A stretch of DNA of 64,000 bases from Marinilabilia salmonicolor JCM 21150 (GTDB lineage: Bacteria; Bacteroidota; Bacteroidia; Bacteroidales; Marinilabiliaceae), in the NCBI RefSeq assembly GCF_000259075.1, contig NZ_AJKI01000002.1, positions 62,001-126,000 on the forward strand. Reading direction: 5' to 3'. The translations under genes were made by a program, and so were the position numbers. Below the pieces are notes generated by a model. That model was given only the letters and a program-made list of their open reading frames with translations, did not search any database and had not been told where the DNA came from. Position 1 is the stretch's first letter; every line of letters begins with the position of its first letter. Positions 18,814 to 28,016 of this stretch are shown in pieces.

Positions 18814-19513
18814 AATAATTACTCAAAGCATTTCTCAGATTCTCAAACCGTGCTTCATAATCAATGCCGGCCAGCTTAATAATCTTTCTTGCTTCTTCGG
18901 CATTGTAAATATGGGTAATTTCTGACTCCCGGTTCATGCCTGGCATGTCCTTGTAAGTCAGAAAGTAGTGTTTAAGTCGCCGGATAACCAACTCGGGAAG
19001 ATCCGAAATATCGGTGAAATCTCCATAAACAACATCTCCTTTCAAAACAGAGATAATTTTGTCATCCGCCTTATTTCCGTCAATCATTCTTAGCCCCCCG
19101 ATCGGAATCACTTCGGCAATAATATCTCCGTGCGTGATATCTTTCTCTGTCAGCACACAAATATCCAAAGGATCGCCGTCCCCGTTAATATCCTTCTTCC
19201 CGGTTTTTTCGCTACAAAAATTACCTACATTTTTTCCACAATAAGTCTGAGGAATAAATCCATACAAAGTAGGACTAACATTAGAATATTTCTGCGGCCT
19301 GTCAATACGCAGATATCCGCTTACTTTATCAATTTCGTATTTGATGGTATCCGTAGGAACCACCTCAATAAAACAATTCAAAATATCGGGAGCTTTATCC
19401 CCGATGTCAATCCCATGCCAGGGGTGCGATTTATATCTAAGTCCCATAAGCCTTCCGATAGGATCCATTAAGCTGTTAGCTGACATAATGCGATCTTTTT
19501 TCTTTTTAGTCAT
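18812..19513 (-). CDS. ppa: Inorganic pyrophosphatase, soluble family I
   Basis: Hydrolyses pyrophosphate in the cytoplasm. The family I signature DGDPLDICVL, with its metal-binding aspartates, lies near residue 110. Flanking substrate residues fit, for example KYEIDKVSGYLRIDR and YGFIPQTYCG. At 233 residues it is longer than the about 175-residue bacterial form, with N- and C-terminal extensions. An internal Met at residue 10 could be the real start. It is 71 bp downstream of yifB on the same strand. A membrane-bound pyrophosphatase gene also occurs at the right end of the window. Confidence 0.92.
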   Translation of the reverse strand: MTKKKKDRIMSANSLMDPIGRLMGLRYKSHPWHGIDIGDKAPDILNCFIEVVPTDTIKYEIDKVSGYLRIDRPQKYSNVSPTLYGFIPQTYCGKNVGNFCSEKTGKKDINGDGDPLDICVLTEKDITHGDIIAEVIPIGGLRMIDGNKADDKIISVLKGDVVYGDFTDISDLPELVIRRLKHYFLTYKDMPGMNRESEITHIYNAEEARKIIKLAGIDYEARFENLRNALSNY

Positions 19514-19584
19514 AAATTAGTTCATTCCTAAACAAGTAACCAATAATCCTTTTCATTTGTTGCAAAGAAAAGCATTATTTCCGA

Positions 19585-21123
19585 TTAACCGGCCCATCCG
19601 GCGCGGTCAAGATTACGATATTGCACCGCCTCAGCTACATGATATGCTTCAACTTTCTCAGTTCCTTCCAGATCGGCGATGGTCCTCGCCACTTTAAGAA
19701 TTCGGTCATAAGCACGTGCTGAGAAATCCAGTTTTTCCATGGCGTTTTTCAAAATACCCCGCCCTCCCTCATCGGGTGCAGCAAACCGTGCCAGGAGTTT
19801 GGTATTCATCTGGGCATTGCAATGTACATCAGGGAATTTCTTAAAACGCTCAGACTGTATTCTACGCGCTTTTATTACCCGTTGGCGAACCAATTCACTA
19901 CTCTCGGCAGGTTTTTGTCCGTCCAGCTTTTCAAACGGAACTGGTACTACCTCTATATGGATATCGATGCGATCGAGCAAAGGTCCGGAGATACGGCTGA
20001 GATACTTCTGCACCACTCCTCCGGCACAAACACATTGTTTCTCCGGATGATTATAAAACCCACAGGGGCAGGGATTCATACTGGCCACCATCATAAAACT
20101 GGCGGGATAATCAACCGTAAAACGGGCCCGTGAGATGGAAATGGTCCGGTCTTCAAGTGGCTGACGCATCACTTCCAGCACCGACCTTTTAAACTCAGGC
20201 AATTCATCCAGAAAAAGAACCCCGTTGTGCGACAACGAAATCTCACCCGGCTGAGGGTAAGAACCCCCGCCAACAAGTGCTATATCTGAGATTGAATGAT
20301 GCGGACTGCGAAAAGGACGACGGGTAAGCAAAGAGGTATTTCCGCTGAGTTTTCCGGCCACAGAATGAATCTTGGTGGTTTCAAGAGCTTCATCCAGTGA
20401 TAAAGGAGGCAAAATAGTCGGTATTCGTTTGGCCAGCATAGATTTTCCGGAACCCGGACTACCAACCATTATTATGTTATGCCCGCCCGCAGCAGCGACT
20501 TCAAGAGCTCTTTTTACACTTTCCTGTCCTTTTACATCTGCAAAATCAATCTCACTTCGTGACTGTTCCTTCAAAAATTCGGCTTCCGTATCCACCACTT
20601 CTGGCTTTAGGTCCAAACGTCCGGTAAGAAAATCCACCACTTCATTGAAGGATTCCACTCCGTAAACATCTAATCCCTTCACAACGGCAGCCTCTCTGGC
20701 ATTCTTTTTGGGAACAATAAACCCTTTAAACCCATCCGACCGGGCTTTAAGAGCAATGGGTAAAGCTCCTTTTATGGGATGCACCGAACCATCCAGCGAC
20801 AATTCGCCCATCAGCATAAAATCGGAAATACGATTGCCAATAATCTGCTCATCAGCAGCCAGTACTCCAACCGCAATGGGGAGATCATATGCAGAGCCCT
20901 CCTTGCGGGTGTCAGCCGGAGCCATATTCACGACAATTCGTTTGCCGGGCCATTTATGTCCAAGCTCTTTAAAAACTGATTCGATACGTTGCTGGCTCTC
21001 TTTTACAGCATTGTCGGGAAGTCCTACAAGAAAGAAACGGATACCTCGGGTGACATTCACTTCGATGGTAATGGTAATGGCATCAATGCCGGTAACGGCG
21101 GCACCAAAAGTTTTAACTAACAT
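19585..21123 (-). CDS. YifB/ComM-type Mg-chelatase-like AAA+ ATPase
   Basis: The N-terminal ChlI-like Lon-fold domain (about residues 20-140) is followed by an AAA+ module: Walker A GSPGSGKSMLAKRIP (near 221) and Walker B GVLFLDELPEF (near 305). A YifB C-terminal domain closes the protein. Cysteine-rich NPCPCGFYNHPEKQCVC near 358 is a family hallmark. Characterised ComM is a helicase for branch migration in natural transformation; YifB members are widespread and mostly unstudied. The 512 residues are standard. Confidence 0.93.
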   Translation of the reverse strand: MLVKTFGAAVTGIDAITITIEVNVTRGIRFFLVGLPDNAVKESQQRIESVFKELGHKWPGKRIVVNMAPADTRKEGSAYDLPIAVGVLAADEQIIGNRISDFMLMGELSLDGSVHPIKGALPIALKARSDGFKGFIVPKKNAREAAVVKGLDVYGVESFNEVVDFLTGRLDLKPEVVDTEAEFLKEQSRSEIDFADVKGQESVKRALEVAAAGGHNIIMVGSPGSGKSMLAKRIPTILPPLSLDEALETTKIHSVAGKLSGNTSLLTRRPFRSPHHSISDIALVGGGSYPQPGEISLSHNGVLFLDELPEFKRSVLEVMRQPLEDRTISISRARFTVDYPASFMMVASMNPCPCGFYNHPEKQCVCAGGVVQKYLSRISGPLLDRIDIHIEVVPVPFEKLDGQKPAESSELVRQRVIKARRIQSERFKKFPDVHCNAQMNTKLLARFAAPDEGGRGILKNAMEKLDFSARAYDRILKVARTIADLEGTEKVEAYHVAEAVQYRNLDRAGWAG

Positions 21124-21282
21124 AATTTCGGGTTTGGTTCAGAACCCCAATTTAAACAAAAAATCTAAACAAGTAAAGTACTCACAGCGTTTACCTTACA
21201 AAACAAAAGAAGAATTAAACAGCTTACAAAAGAGAACCGTAAGAGAATAAGACAAAAAAGCTGAAAGAAACGGGGGATTTAT

Positions 21283-21290
21283 TACTTTTG
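21283..21290 (+). promoter_or_regulatory. Candidate -7 element for the mutL operon
   Basis: TACTTTTG matches TAnnTTTG, 20 bp before the ATG at 21310. The start would lie in the divergent gap facing yifB. Confidence 0.45.
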
Positions 21291-21309
21291 TATATCTAAA
21301 TGGAGGATT

Positions 21310-21639
21310 ATGAGAATTACCTTTTTTAAAATACCGCAACACCGGAAGTTTCAGTACGATCCCATATACTACAACCCGGAAAAGGAGGAAAGGGAAGAGC
21401 GGTTGCGACGGATCAAACAGGAAATGGGCGTAGAGGTGGAAGAGCAAAGTGATGAGCGTGCCTACAAAGAGAGGATCAGAGGAGGAATGCGCAGACGCAT
21501 CAAATCTCATTTTGAAGTGGGCCGCAGTGAGCGAAAGAAATCCAACATCCGACTGATCATTATCCTCGTATTACTCATGATAATATTCTATTACCTTCTG
21601 AATGCAGCCTCGGAATGGTACAGCCAGTTTATGATGTAA
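21310..21639 (+). CDS. Small tail-anchored-like membrane protein, unknown function
   Basis: A 109-residue protein. The N-terminal about 75 residues are highly charged and rich in Arg/Lys/Glu (EKEEREERLRRIKQEMG). A single hydrophobic helix near residues 80-98 (IRLIIILVLLMIIFYYLL) and a short tail follow. That suggests a cytoplasmic charged domain anchored near the C-terminus. Small genes of this type beside mutL recur in Bacteroidetes as far as I recall, but I know no function. It is 45 bp upstream of mutL and probably co-transcribed. Codon use and the preceding promoter element support it as real. Confidence 0.7.
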   Translation: MRITFFKIPQHRKFQYDPIYYNPEKEEREERLRRIKQEMGVEVEEQSDERAYKERIRGGMRRRIKSHFEVGRSERKKSNIRLIIILVLLMIIFYYLLNAASEWYSQFMM

Positions 21640-21684
21640 ACCACTGAACCAAAACTGAATCAAGAAAGAAGAAGCGAAAGGCCA

Positions 21685-23562
21685 ATGTCAGATATCATTC
21701 AATTACTCCCCGATTCGGTAGCCAATCAGATAGCTGCCGGAGAGGTAATTCAGCGTCCTGCCTCGATCATTAAAGAGCTGGTTGAAAATGCGGTGGATGC
21801 AGGAAGCAGCGAAATCAAGATTATTGTAAAAGATGCCGGCCGCACCCTGGTACAAATTATCGACAACGGTTGCGGGATGAGTGAAACAGATGCCCGAATG
21901 GCTTTTGAGCGACATGCCACTTCAAAAATCAGGGAAGCCAATGACCTGTTTGCCATCCGCACCATGGGCTTTCGTGGAGAAGCGCTGGCATCTATCGCCG
22001 CTGTTGCACAGGTGGAGCTAAAAACCAGACCTCACGAGCAGGAACTCGGCACCAGAATCCTCATCTCCGGATCGCAGGTGGAGATACAAGAACCTGTGAC
22101 CTGCAGTCCCGGGAGTAATTTCATGATTAAAAATCTCTTTTTTAATGTTCCTGCCCGTCGCAGATTTCTGAAAACAACGGCCACCGAAATGCGTCACATT
22201 GTCAATGAATTTCAGCGCATTGCACTGGCCAATCCCGACGTTGCTTTTTCCCTGACGCACAACGAACAGCTGCTCTTCAGGCTTCCTGCCGGAAAATTAT
22301 TGCAACGCATCAACGATGTCATGGGAAAGCAAAGCAGCGCTCAAATGATACCCGTGGAAACCGAAACCTCACTGGTAAACATTTACGGATTTATCGGAAA
22401 GCCACAAATTGCACGAAAGACAATGGGCGATCAGTTTTTCTTTGTCAACAACCGGTTTATGAAAAGCCCCTACCTGCATAAAGCAGTGACGGTAGCCTAC
22501 GAAAACCTGGTCCAGGCAGAACATTGTCCTCCCTACTTTCTGTTTTTTGAGACCGACCCGTCGCTGATCGATGTGAACATTCATCCTACCAAAACAGAAA
22601 TAAAATTTGAAGACGAACGTTCGGTATGGAAGATAGTCAGCGCCGCAGTGCGCGAATCGCTGGGAAAGTTTAACATGGTGCCATCCATCGACTTTGATCA
22701 GACCGATGAAATATCCATTCCCACCTTCCGGAAAGACGACCCGGTTTCGGTACCTTCGGTGAGCATCAACCCCGACTACAACCCTTTTGACATGGAGAAG
22801 CCACAATCGGCCTCTACACATCGGGCAACTCCCGTCTCATCCAATTGGGAATCACTCTACGAAGGTTTTGAAACTTCCGGAGATGACGACTGGAGAGATG
22901 AGGAACCGGAAACAATCATTCTCCCGTCAAAAGAAAATAATGAAGAAGATCCGGAGCAACAGACAATTCCATCAGACCCCTCATCAGAAAAGAATGGAAC
23001 CGGAGCGCTCTATTTCCAGATAAAGAACAAATACATTATAACCTCTGTGAAGTCGGGCATTATGATTATTGATCAGCGCCGGGCACATGAACGGATACTG
23101 TTCGAAGATTTTCTAAAAAACATTCAGGCAAGAGCATCGGTTTCACAACAATCCCTTTTCCCCGAAGAAATTTCATTTAATGAAGAAGACGCCATTCTGC
23201 TTAGAGACATTCAAGCCGATCTGAGAGTTTTTGGGTTTGAGCTGAAGGAAAAAAGCAACCGTACCTTTGCAGTCACCGGCCAGCCTTCTTTCATCAAAAA
23301 CATGAATGCGCCCCGACTAATTGATGCTATTTTAGAGGCTTTTAAGAGCGGGGAAGTTGAATCTGAGAACGAAATAAAAGAACAACTGGCCACTATTATG
23401 GCTCAAAATGCCTGTATGCGACCGGGAGAATTTTTAACACAGCCGGAAATGGCGGAATTGATAAATAAGTTATTTCTTTGCTCGGCACCCAATTTCACCC
23501 CCGGCGGGAAAACAGTTTTTTCAATTCTGGACAACGAAGAAATGGAAAAACGATTTCGCTAA
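21685..23562 (+). CDS. mutL: DNA mismatch repair protein MutL
   Basis: GHKL ATPase that couples MutS to strand processing. N-terminal motifs: IAAGEVIQRPASIIKELVEN, DNGCGM, RHATSKI and GFRGEALASIAAV. An acidic linker occupies about residues 350-440. The C-terminal dimer domain has ACMRPGEFL and FTPGGKTVF. The endonuclease metal-binding motif, usually DQHxxxER, reads DQRRAHER at about 463-470, so the first His is Arg. The 625 residues are normal. The change could lower or abolish nicking activity. It is followed by the rhomboid pair. Confidence 0.95.
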   Translation: MSDIIQLLPDSVANQIAAGEVIQRPASIIKELVENAVDAGSSEIKIIVKDAGRTLVQIIDNGCGMSETDARMAFERHATSKIREANDLFAIRTMGFRGEALASIAAVAQVELKTRPHEQELGTRILISGSQVEIQEPVTCSPGSNFMIKNLFFNVPARRRFLKTTATEMRHIVNEFQRIALANPDVAFSLTHNEQLLFRLPAGKLLQRINDVMGKQSSAQMIPVETETSLVNIYGFIGKPQIARKTMGDQFFFVNNRFMKSPYLHKAVTVAYENLVQAEHCPPYFLFFETDPSLIDVNIHPTKTEIKFEDERSVWKIVSAAVRESLGKFNMVPSIDFDQTDEISIPTFRKDDPVSVPSVSINPDYNPFDMEKPQSASTHRATPVSSNWESLYEGFETSGDDDWRDEEPETIILPSKENNEEDPEQQTIPSDPSSEKNGTGALYFQIKNKYIITSVKSGIMIIDQRRAHERILFEDFLKNIQARASVSQQSLFPEEISFNEEDAILLRDIQADLRVFGFELKEKSNRTFAVTGQPSFIKNMNAPRLIDAILEAFKSGEVESENEIKEQLATIMAQNACMRPGEFLTQPEMAELINKLFLCSAPNFTPGGKTVFSILDNEEMEKRFR

Positions 23563-23637
23563 AACGACAGGCTGACAGATTTTTATGACTTGCATTGAAT
23601 TTGGAACAGCCATTTACACACTTTTTAAAACAGAAAA

Positions 23638-24471
23638 ATGAGTATAGGAACATCCCCATTTGGTGGGTTAACCCCCGTTGTGAAGAACCTGATCATCATC
23701 AACGTCCTTTTTTATGTGGCGAGTCTGGTTTTGTTCAGCACCTTCGGAATACAAATTGAACGATATCTGGGATTACACCTGCCCACAGCAGAGGCATTTA
23801 ACCCGGCTCAGTTTGTCACCTACATGTTTTTACATGCCTATTACTCCCCAACCACGGGGATCATCTTCGCTCACCTGTTCTTCAATATGTTTGCCCTGTT
23901 TATGTTTGGCCGAATGCTGGAAACGGTCTGGGGACCCAAGCGCTTTCTTCTTTACTACATGGTAACAGGTGTCGGAGCAGCGTTGATTCATATTCTTACA
24001 CAATACATCGAAGTGGCACCTATGCTGGATGCCATTGCACATGACATGAACAATGCCTCTCCTCAGGCGCTCAAATCGTTTTTGAACAAAGCACTCCCTG
24101 CGGCAATAAACAATGAATTTACACGGCTGATCAACGAAAATCCGGAGAACCTGCAGGCCATAGTAAATGAATACATGGTGAAATACCGGGACCTGTATCT
24201 CAACAGTTTTGTTACTGTGGGTGCCTCAGGTTCGGTATTCGGCATATTGCTGGCTTTCGGAATGCTGTTTCCCAATACCCAGCTGATGTTATTATTTCCC
24301 CCGATCCCCATCAAAGCCAAGTATTTTGTCATAATTTACGGAGCCATAGAGCTCTTTATGGGCGTACAGAACTTCAGCATGGACAATGTTGCCCACTGGG
24401 CCCACCTTGGGGGAATGCTTTTCGGCTTCATTCTCATAAAATACTGGAAGAATAAAGGATTTTATTATTAA
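23638..24471 (+). CDS. Rhomboid family intramembrane serine protease
   Basis: Multi-pass membrane protease. Catalytic Ser197 lies in GASGSVFG and His256 in WAHLGGMLFG, in the expected order and separation for the rhomboid dyad. Several hydrophobic helices are visible. Between an early helix and the Ser helix there is an unusual hydrophilic insertion of about 65 residues (MLDAIAHDMNNASPQALKSF ...), which lengthens the protein to 277 residues. It is 75 bp after mutL and 8 bp before a second rhomboid gene. Confidence 0.9.
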   Translation: MSIGTSPFGGLTPVVKNLIIINVLFYVASLVLFSTFGIQIERYLGLHLPTAEAFNPAQFVTYMFLHAYYSPTTGIIFAHLFFNMFALFMFGRMLETVWGPKRFLLYYMVTGVGAALIHILTQYIEVAPMLDAIAHDMNNASPQALKSFLNKALPAAINNEFTRLINENPENLQAIVNEYMVKYRDLYLNSFVTVGASGSVFGILLAFGMLFPNTQLMLLFPPIPIKAKYFVIIYGAIELFMGVQNFSMDNVAHWAHLGGMLFGFILIKYWKNKGFYY

Positions 24472-24479
24472 TTTGCAGT

Positions 24480-25373
24480 ATGAGTATCTGGACAGAAATA
24501 AAAGAATCTTTTCGTCAGGGATCCACGCTGACCAGACTGATATACATCAATACAGGTGTATTTGTAGTCATTAAACTGTTGCAGCTGATATTGTTGCTTA
24601 CAGGTTTGGACATGGCTTATGCAAGCATTATGATTAACTGGCTGTCTGTTCCATCAGACCCCCTGTTGCTGCTTATCAGGCCCTGGTCGCTCTTCACCTA
24701 TATGTTTTTGCATTATGATTTCTTCCATATATTGTTCAACCTACTCTACCTCTGGTGGTTCGGACGATTATTTGCCCAGTTGGTGGATGTACGCAAGCTC
24801 CTGACCATATATATATGGGGAGGACTTTCCGGTGCTGCCCTTTATATCATCTCATTCAATTTCCTCCCGGCCTTCCATCCACAGGGAGGGTCGTCCTCTC
24901 TGTTGGGAGCATCAGCTTCGGTAATGGCCATTCTGTTTGCAGTGGCACGTATCCGCCCAAATTTCAGTGTTTACCTTTTTCTGATCGGCCCTGTTAAGTT
25001 AAAATACCTGGCACTGGGGGCTTTTGTGATTGACCTGATAAGTATTCCCGGCATGGCTAATACAGGAGGTCATCTGGCCCATATTGGAGGTGCCCTCATC
25101 GGACTTTATTACGGATGGAAACTGTCGGAAGGCAGAATTACCGGAAACTTCTTCGATAAAATGGCAACCCAATCAGGAAACCTGTTTAAGCGCAAATCAA
25201 ATCTTCGGGTTACCCACAGCCGTCCGATGAGCGACATGGAGTATAACGCTATGAAACAAAGACGACAAAAAGAACTGGACCGGATTCTGGAAAAAATTAA
25301 AAACAGTGGATACGACAGTCTGAGCAAAGAAGAAAAACAAATGCTTTTCAATGCCAGTCAGGATAAAAATTAA
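24480..25373 (+). CDS. Second rhomboid family intramembrane protease
   Basis: Tandem partner of the preceding gene. The dyad is Ser145 in LLGASASVMA and His201 in HLAHIGGALIG. Six hydrophobic helices fill residues about 20-215. A basic cytoplasmic tail of about 80 residues follows (KRKSNLRVTHSRPMSDMEY ... LDRILEKIKNSGYDSLSKE), ending in a short amphipathic segment. The two copies are clearly diverged, so this is not a recent duplication. Substrates are unknown; the tail may recruit a partner. Confidence 0.9.
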   Translation: MSIWTEIKESFRQGSTLTRLIYINTGVFVVIKLLQLILLLTGLDMAYASIMINWLSVPSDPLLLLIRPWSLFTYMFLHYDFFHILFNLLYLWWFGRLFAQLVDVRKLLTIYIWGGLSGAALYIISFNFLPAFHPQGGSSSLLGASASVMAILFAVARIRPNFSVYLFLIGPVKLKYLALGAFVIDLISIPGMANTGGHLAHIGGALIGLYYGWKLSEGRITGNFFDKMATQSGNLFKRKSNLRVTHSRPMSDMEYNAMKQRRQKELDRILEKIKNSGYDSLSKEEKQMLFNASQDKN

Positions 25374-25385
25374 ATTTTCACTAAA

Positions 25386-26504
25386 TTGAAACGTCTATTC
25401 CGTTCCATATCATTAATTGTCACCCTCATTCTGGCCATTGGCCTAATGACCTCCATGGCTGTTATTTACATCAGTCCTGTCAGAATTCATGTGCTGGCAT
25501 TGCTAGGTTTTCTCTTCCCGGCCCTTTGGCTTATTAACTTATTGGTTCTTATAGTTCACATTGCCCGGAAAAGCCCCCGGCTAATTATTCCCCTGCTTGT
25601 CCTGGCACTGAGCTGGAACCAATGGAACAATGTTTTTCGTTTATCGGGAGAAAAAGCGTCCGGAAACCTAAACACTCCTGTAAAGGTCATGTCGTTCAAC
25701 ACCAGAATGTTCGACTACTATGAATGGTCCGGAATGAAGGAAACACCGGAAAGCATTTATGACTTTATCCGTGAAGAGAACCCTGATATCATATGCTTTC
25801 AGGAATACTTTACCTCCAATAAAAAAGAAGGCTTTCACCCCAATCAAACCAAAGCCCGGTTCAGATCGCTGGGCTACCGCCACATCGAATACCGGTTTGA
25901 CAATGGTCGTGGTACAGGATACGGGATTGCCACATTTTCCAAATTCCCCATCATCAACAAGGGCTCACTTCCTTTTGGGGAAAGCAGAAATATGGCCATA
26001 TTTTCCGACATCAATATGGATGGGAAAGTAATACGGGTTTTCAATAATCATTTGGAATCAATCGGATTTAAAGAGAATGATTTCAACGTCATTGACAGCC
26101 TGAAATTTGAAATGGATGAGGAACAACGTCAGGGCATAAAAGAAATTGTCAATAAAATGTCCAGAGCATTTCTTCAGAGATCTTCACAGGCAGAAATTTT
26201 ATCCCGACATATTAAAAATTCCCCTTATCCGGTGGTTGTCTGCGGAGATTTTAATGACACCCCCATTTCATATGTTTATCGTACTATGCGCGGAAACCTG
26301 AAAGATGCCTTCAGAGAATCGGGGAGAGGTTTTGGAGGAACTTACAACGGAAGGCTCCCATCGCTGCGGATTGATTACATCTTTCACGCACCATCGTTTA
26401 ACTCGTATGGCTTTAAAAGACATAAAACTGATTTTTCAGACCATTATCCAATATCAACGATCATAGAACTTGAAGCCGAAAACCAAACCGCCCGGGAGCC
26501 CTGA
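25386..26504 (+). CDS. Endonuclease/exonuclease/phosphatase-fold membrane protein
   Basis: Two or three N-terminal membrane helices (about residues 8-80) precede an EEP catalytic domain. Its motifs are MSFNTRMFDYY, NPDIICFQEYF (metal-binding Glu), NNHLESI, VVCGDFNDTPISYVYR and SDHYPIST (catalytic Asp-His). Such proteins act on phosphodiesters or phosphomonoesters; substrates range from nucleic acid to lipids and the exact one cannot be told. The start is TTG at 25386, 12 bp after the rhomboid gene, so it is likely in the same transcript. Confidence 0.85.
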   Translation: MKRLFRSISLIVTLILAIGLMTSMAVIYISPVRIHVLALLGFLFPALWLINLLVLIVHIARKSPRLIIPLLVLALSWNQWNNVFRLSGEKASGNLNTPVKVMSFNTRMFDYYEWSGMKETPESIYDFIREENPDIICFQEYFTSNKKEGFHPNQTKARFRSLGYRHIEYRFDNGRGTGYGIATFSKFPIINKGSLPFGESRNMAIFSDINMDGKVIRVFNNHLESIGFKENDFNVIDSLKFEMDEEQRQGIKEIVNKMSRAFLQRSSQAEILSRHIKNSPYPVVVCGDFNDTPISYVYRTMRGNLKDAFRESGRGFGGTYNGRLPSLRIDYIFHAPSFNSYGFKRHKTDFSDHYPISTIIELEAENQTAREP

Positions 26505-26589
26505 CTCCTGAGAACTCAGGAAGCATAAAGCCTGTTTTACCAGGACAAAGCCGGGCCCTTATTTAATTTTGAAAAAACAACGATTAACC

Positions 26590-27384
26590 ATGAGACAATA
26601 CAAAGAATTACTGCAACGGGTGCTTGACGAAGGTGTTAAAAAAGAGGACCGCACAGGAACGGGCACTATCAGCGTTTTCGGACATCAGATGCGATTTGAT
26701 CTGCAGGAAGGATTCCCCCTGCTTACCACCAAAAAGCTTCACCTGAAGTCGATAATACACGAACTCTTATGGTTTATTCAAGGAAGCACCAATGTGAAAT
26801 ATCTTCAGGAAAACGGAGTCAGGATATGGAATGAATGGGCAAAAGAGGATGGAGAACTGGGTCCCATCTACGGTTATCAGTGGCGTTCCTGGCCCGATGC
26901 TCATGGCGGACATATTGATCAACTTGAACAAGTCATTGATTCCATCAAAAAAAATCCGGATTCACGCAGACACATTGTAAGCGCATGGAACGTTGGCCAG
27001 TTGAATGAGATGCAGCTTCCTCCCTGCCATATATTATTTCAGTTTTATGTGGCTGACGGGAAACTGAGCTGCCAGCTATACCAGCGAAGTGCAGACATAT
27101 TCCTTGGAGTACCTTTCAACATTGCCTCGTATGCATTACTCACAAGGATGATGGCTCAGGTCACCAATCTGGAACCCGGCGACTTTGTTCATACATTGGG
27201 CGATGCCCACATTTACCTCAACCACATCGATCAGGTAAAACTGCAGCTTACGCGTTCCCCCAAACATCTGCCCACAATGACCATCAATCCAGAAGTAAAA
27301 GATATTGACGGATTCAAATATGATGATTTTCAGCTGAGCGATTACGATCCGCATCCACACATCAAAGGACAGATTTCAGTTTAA
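26590..27384 (+). CDS. thyA: Thymidylate synthase
   Basis: Methylates dUMP to dTMP with methylenetetrahydrofolate. ATG at 26590 gives 264 residues and places the nucleophile at Cys146 (LPPCHILFQ), matching the classical ThyA numbering. Other conserved parts: [27 protein letters not shown], and [20 protein letters not shown] for the dUMP site. The TTG at 26569 would add seven unneeded residues. It is followed 135 bp later by folA, which regenerates the folate it oxidises. Confidence 0.97.
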   Translation: MRQYKELLQRVLDEGVKKEDRTGTGTISVFGHQMRFDLQEGFPLLTTKKLHLKSIIHELLWFIQGSTNVKYLQENGVRIWNEWAKEDGELGPIYGYQWRSWPDAHGGHIDQLEQVIDSIKKNPDSRRHIVSAWNVGQLNEMQLPPCHILFQFYVADGKLSCQLYQRSADIFLGVPFNIASYALLTRMMAQVTNLEPGDFVHTLGDAHIYLNHIDQVKLQLTRSPKHLPTMTINPEVKDIDGFKYDDFQLSDYDPHPHIKGQISV

Positions 27385-27519
27385 TGGCCAAAAAATTGTT
27401 CTGTTAAAATAATGCCTAAACGCAAAAACGGAATGACGCAAAGCTTCTATTAGAAGAAGTCTGTGATTCATATCATTGCCCCATAATTTTCGAGAATTTT
27501 GTAAAAAGAAACCCCAAAA

Positions 27520-28011
27520 ATGAAAATATCACTTATTGTAGCGGCTGACGAGAACAACGGGATCGGGATAGACGGAGATCAACCGGCTTTTATCAGTGCT
27601 GATTTAAAACGCTTTAAAGCAATAACCACAGGTAATACCATTGTGATGGGGCGAAAAACCTTTGAAGCACTTCCAAAAGGAGCATTGCCAAACAGGCGCA
27701 ATATCGTAATCTCCCGGAATCCTGACTTTTCAGTTCAGGGGTGTGATGTGATTTCCGATCCACATAATTTAAAAGAAGTGGTCCGTCCGGATGAAAAAGT
27801 ATTTGTGATCGGCGGAGGTGAAATCTACCAGATATTCTTTCCCCTTGCCGACAAGATAATTCTTACCCTTATTCACCACCGGTTTGATGAAATAGATACC
27901 TGGTTCCCGGAAATCAGTTCTGAAAAATGGGGTGTCGAAAGCAAAGAAGGCCCGTTTGAAGACCCCAAAAACGGGCTTCACTATTCATACATCAATTATC
28001 GGAGAAAATAA
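27520..28011 (+). CDS. folA: Dihydrofolate reductase
   Basis: NADPH-dependent reduction of dihydrofolate. Conserved features: IVAADENNGIGIDG at the N-terminus, the substrate-binding acid Asp28 in SADLKRFK, IVMGRKTFEALP, NRRNIVISRN and FVIGGGEIYQ for NADPH. The usual PWxLPxDL reads PAFISADL, so the nearly universal active-site Trp is Ala at residue 23. The 163 residues are standard. It is coupled with thyA and convergent with the next gene, only 5 bp apart. Confidence 0.93.
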   Translation: MKISLIVAADENNGIGIDGDQPAFISADLKRFKAITTGNTIVMGRKTFEALPKGALPNRRNIVISRNPDFSVQGCDVISDPHNLKEVVRPDEKVFVIGGGEIYQIFFPLADKIILTLIHHRFDEIDTWFPEISSEKWGVESKEGPFEDPKNGLHYSYINYRRK

Positions 28012-28016
28012 AAAGA

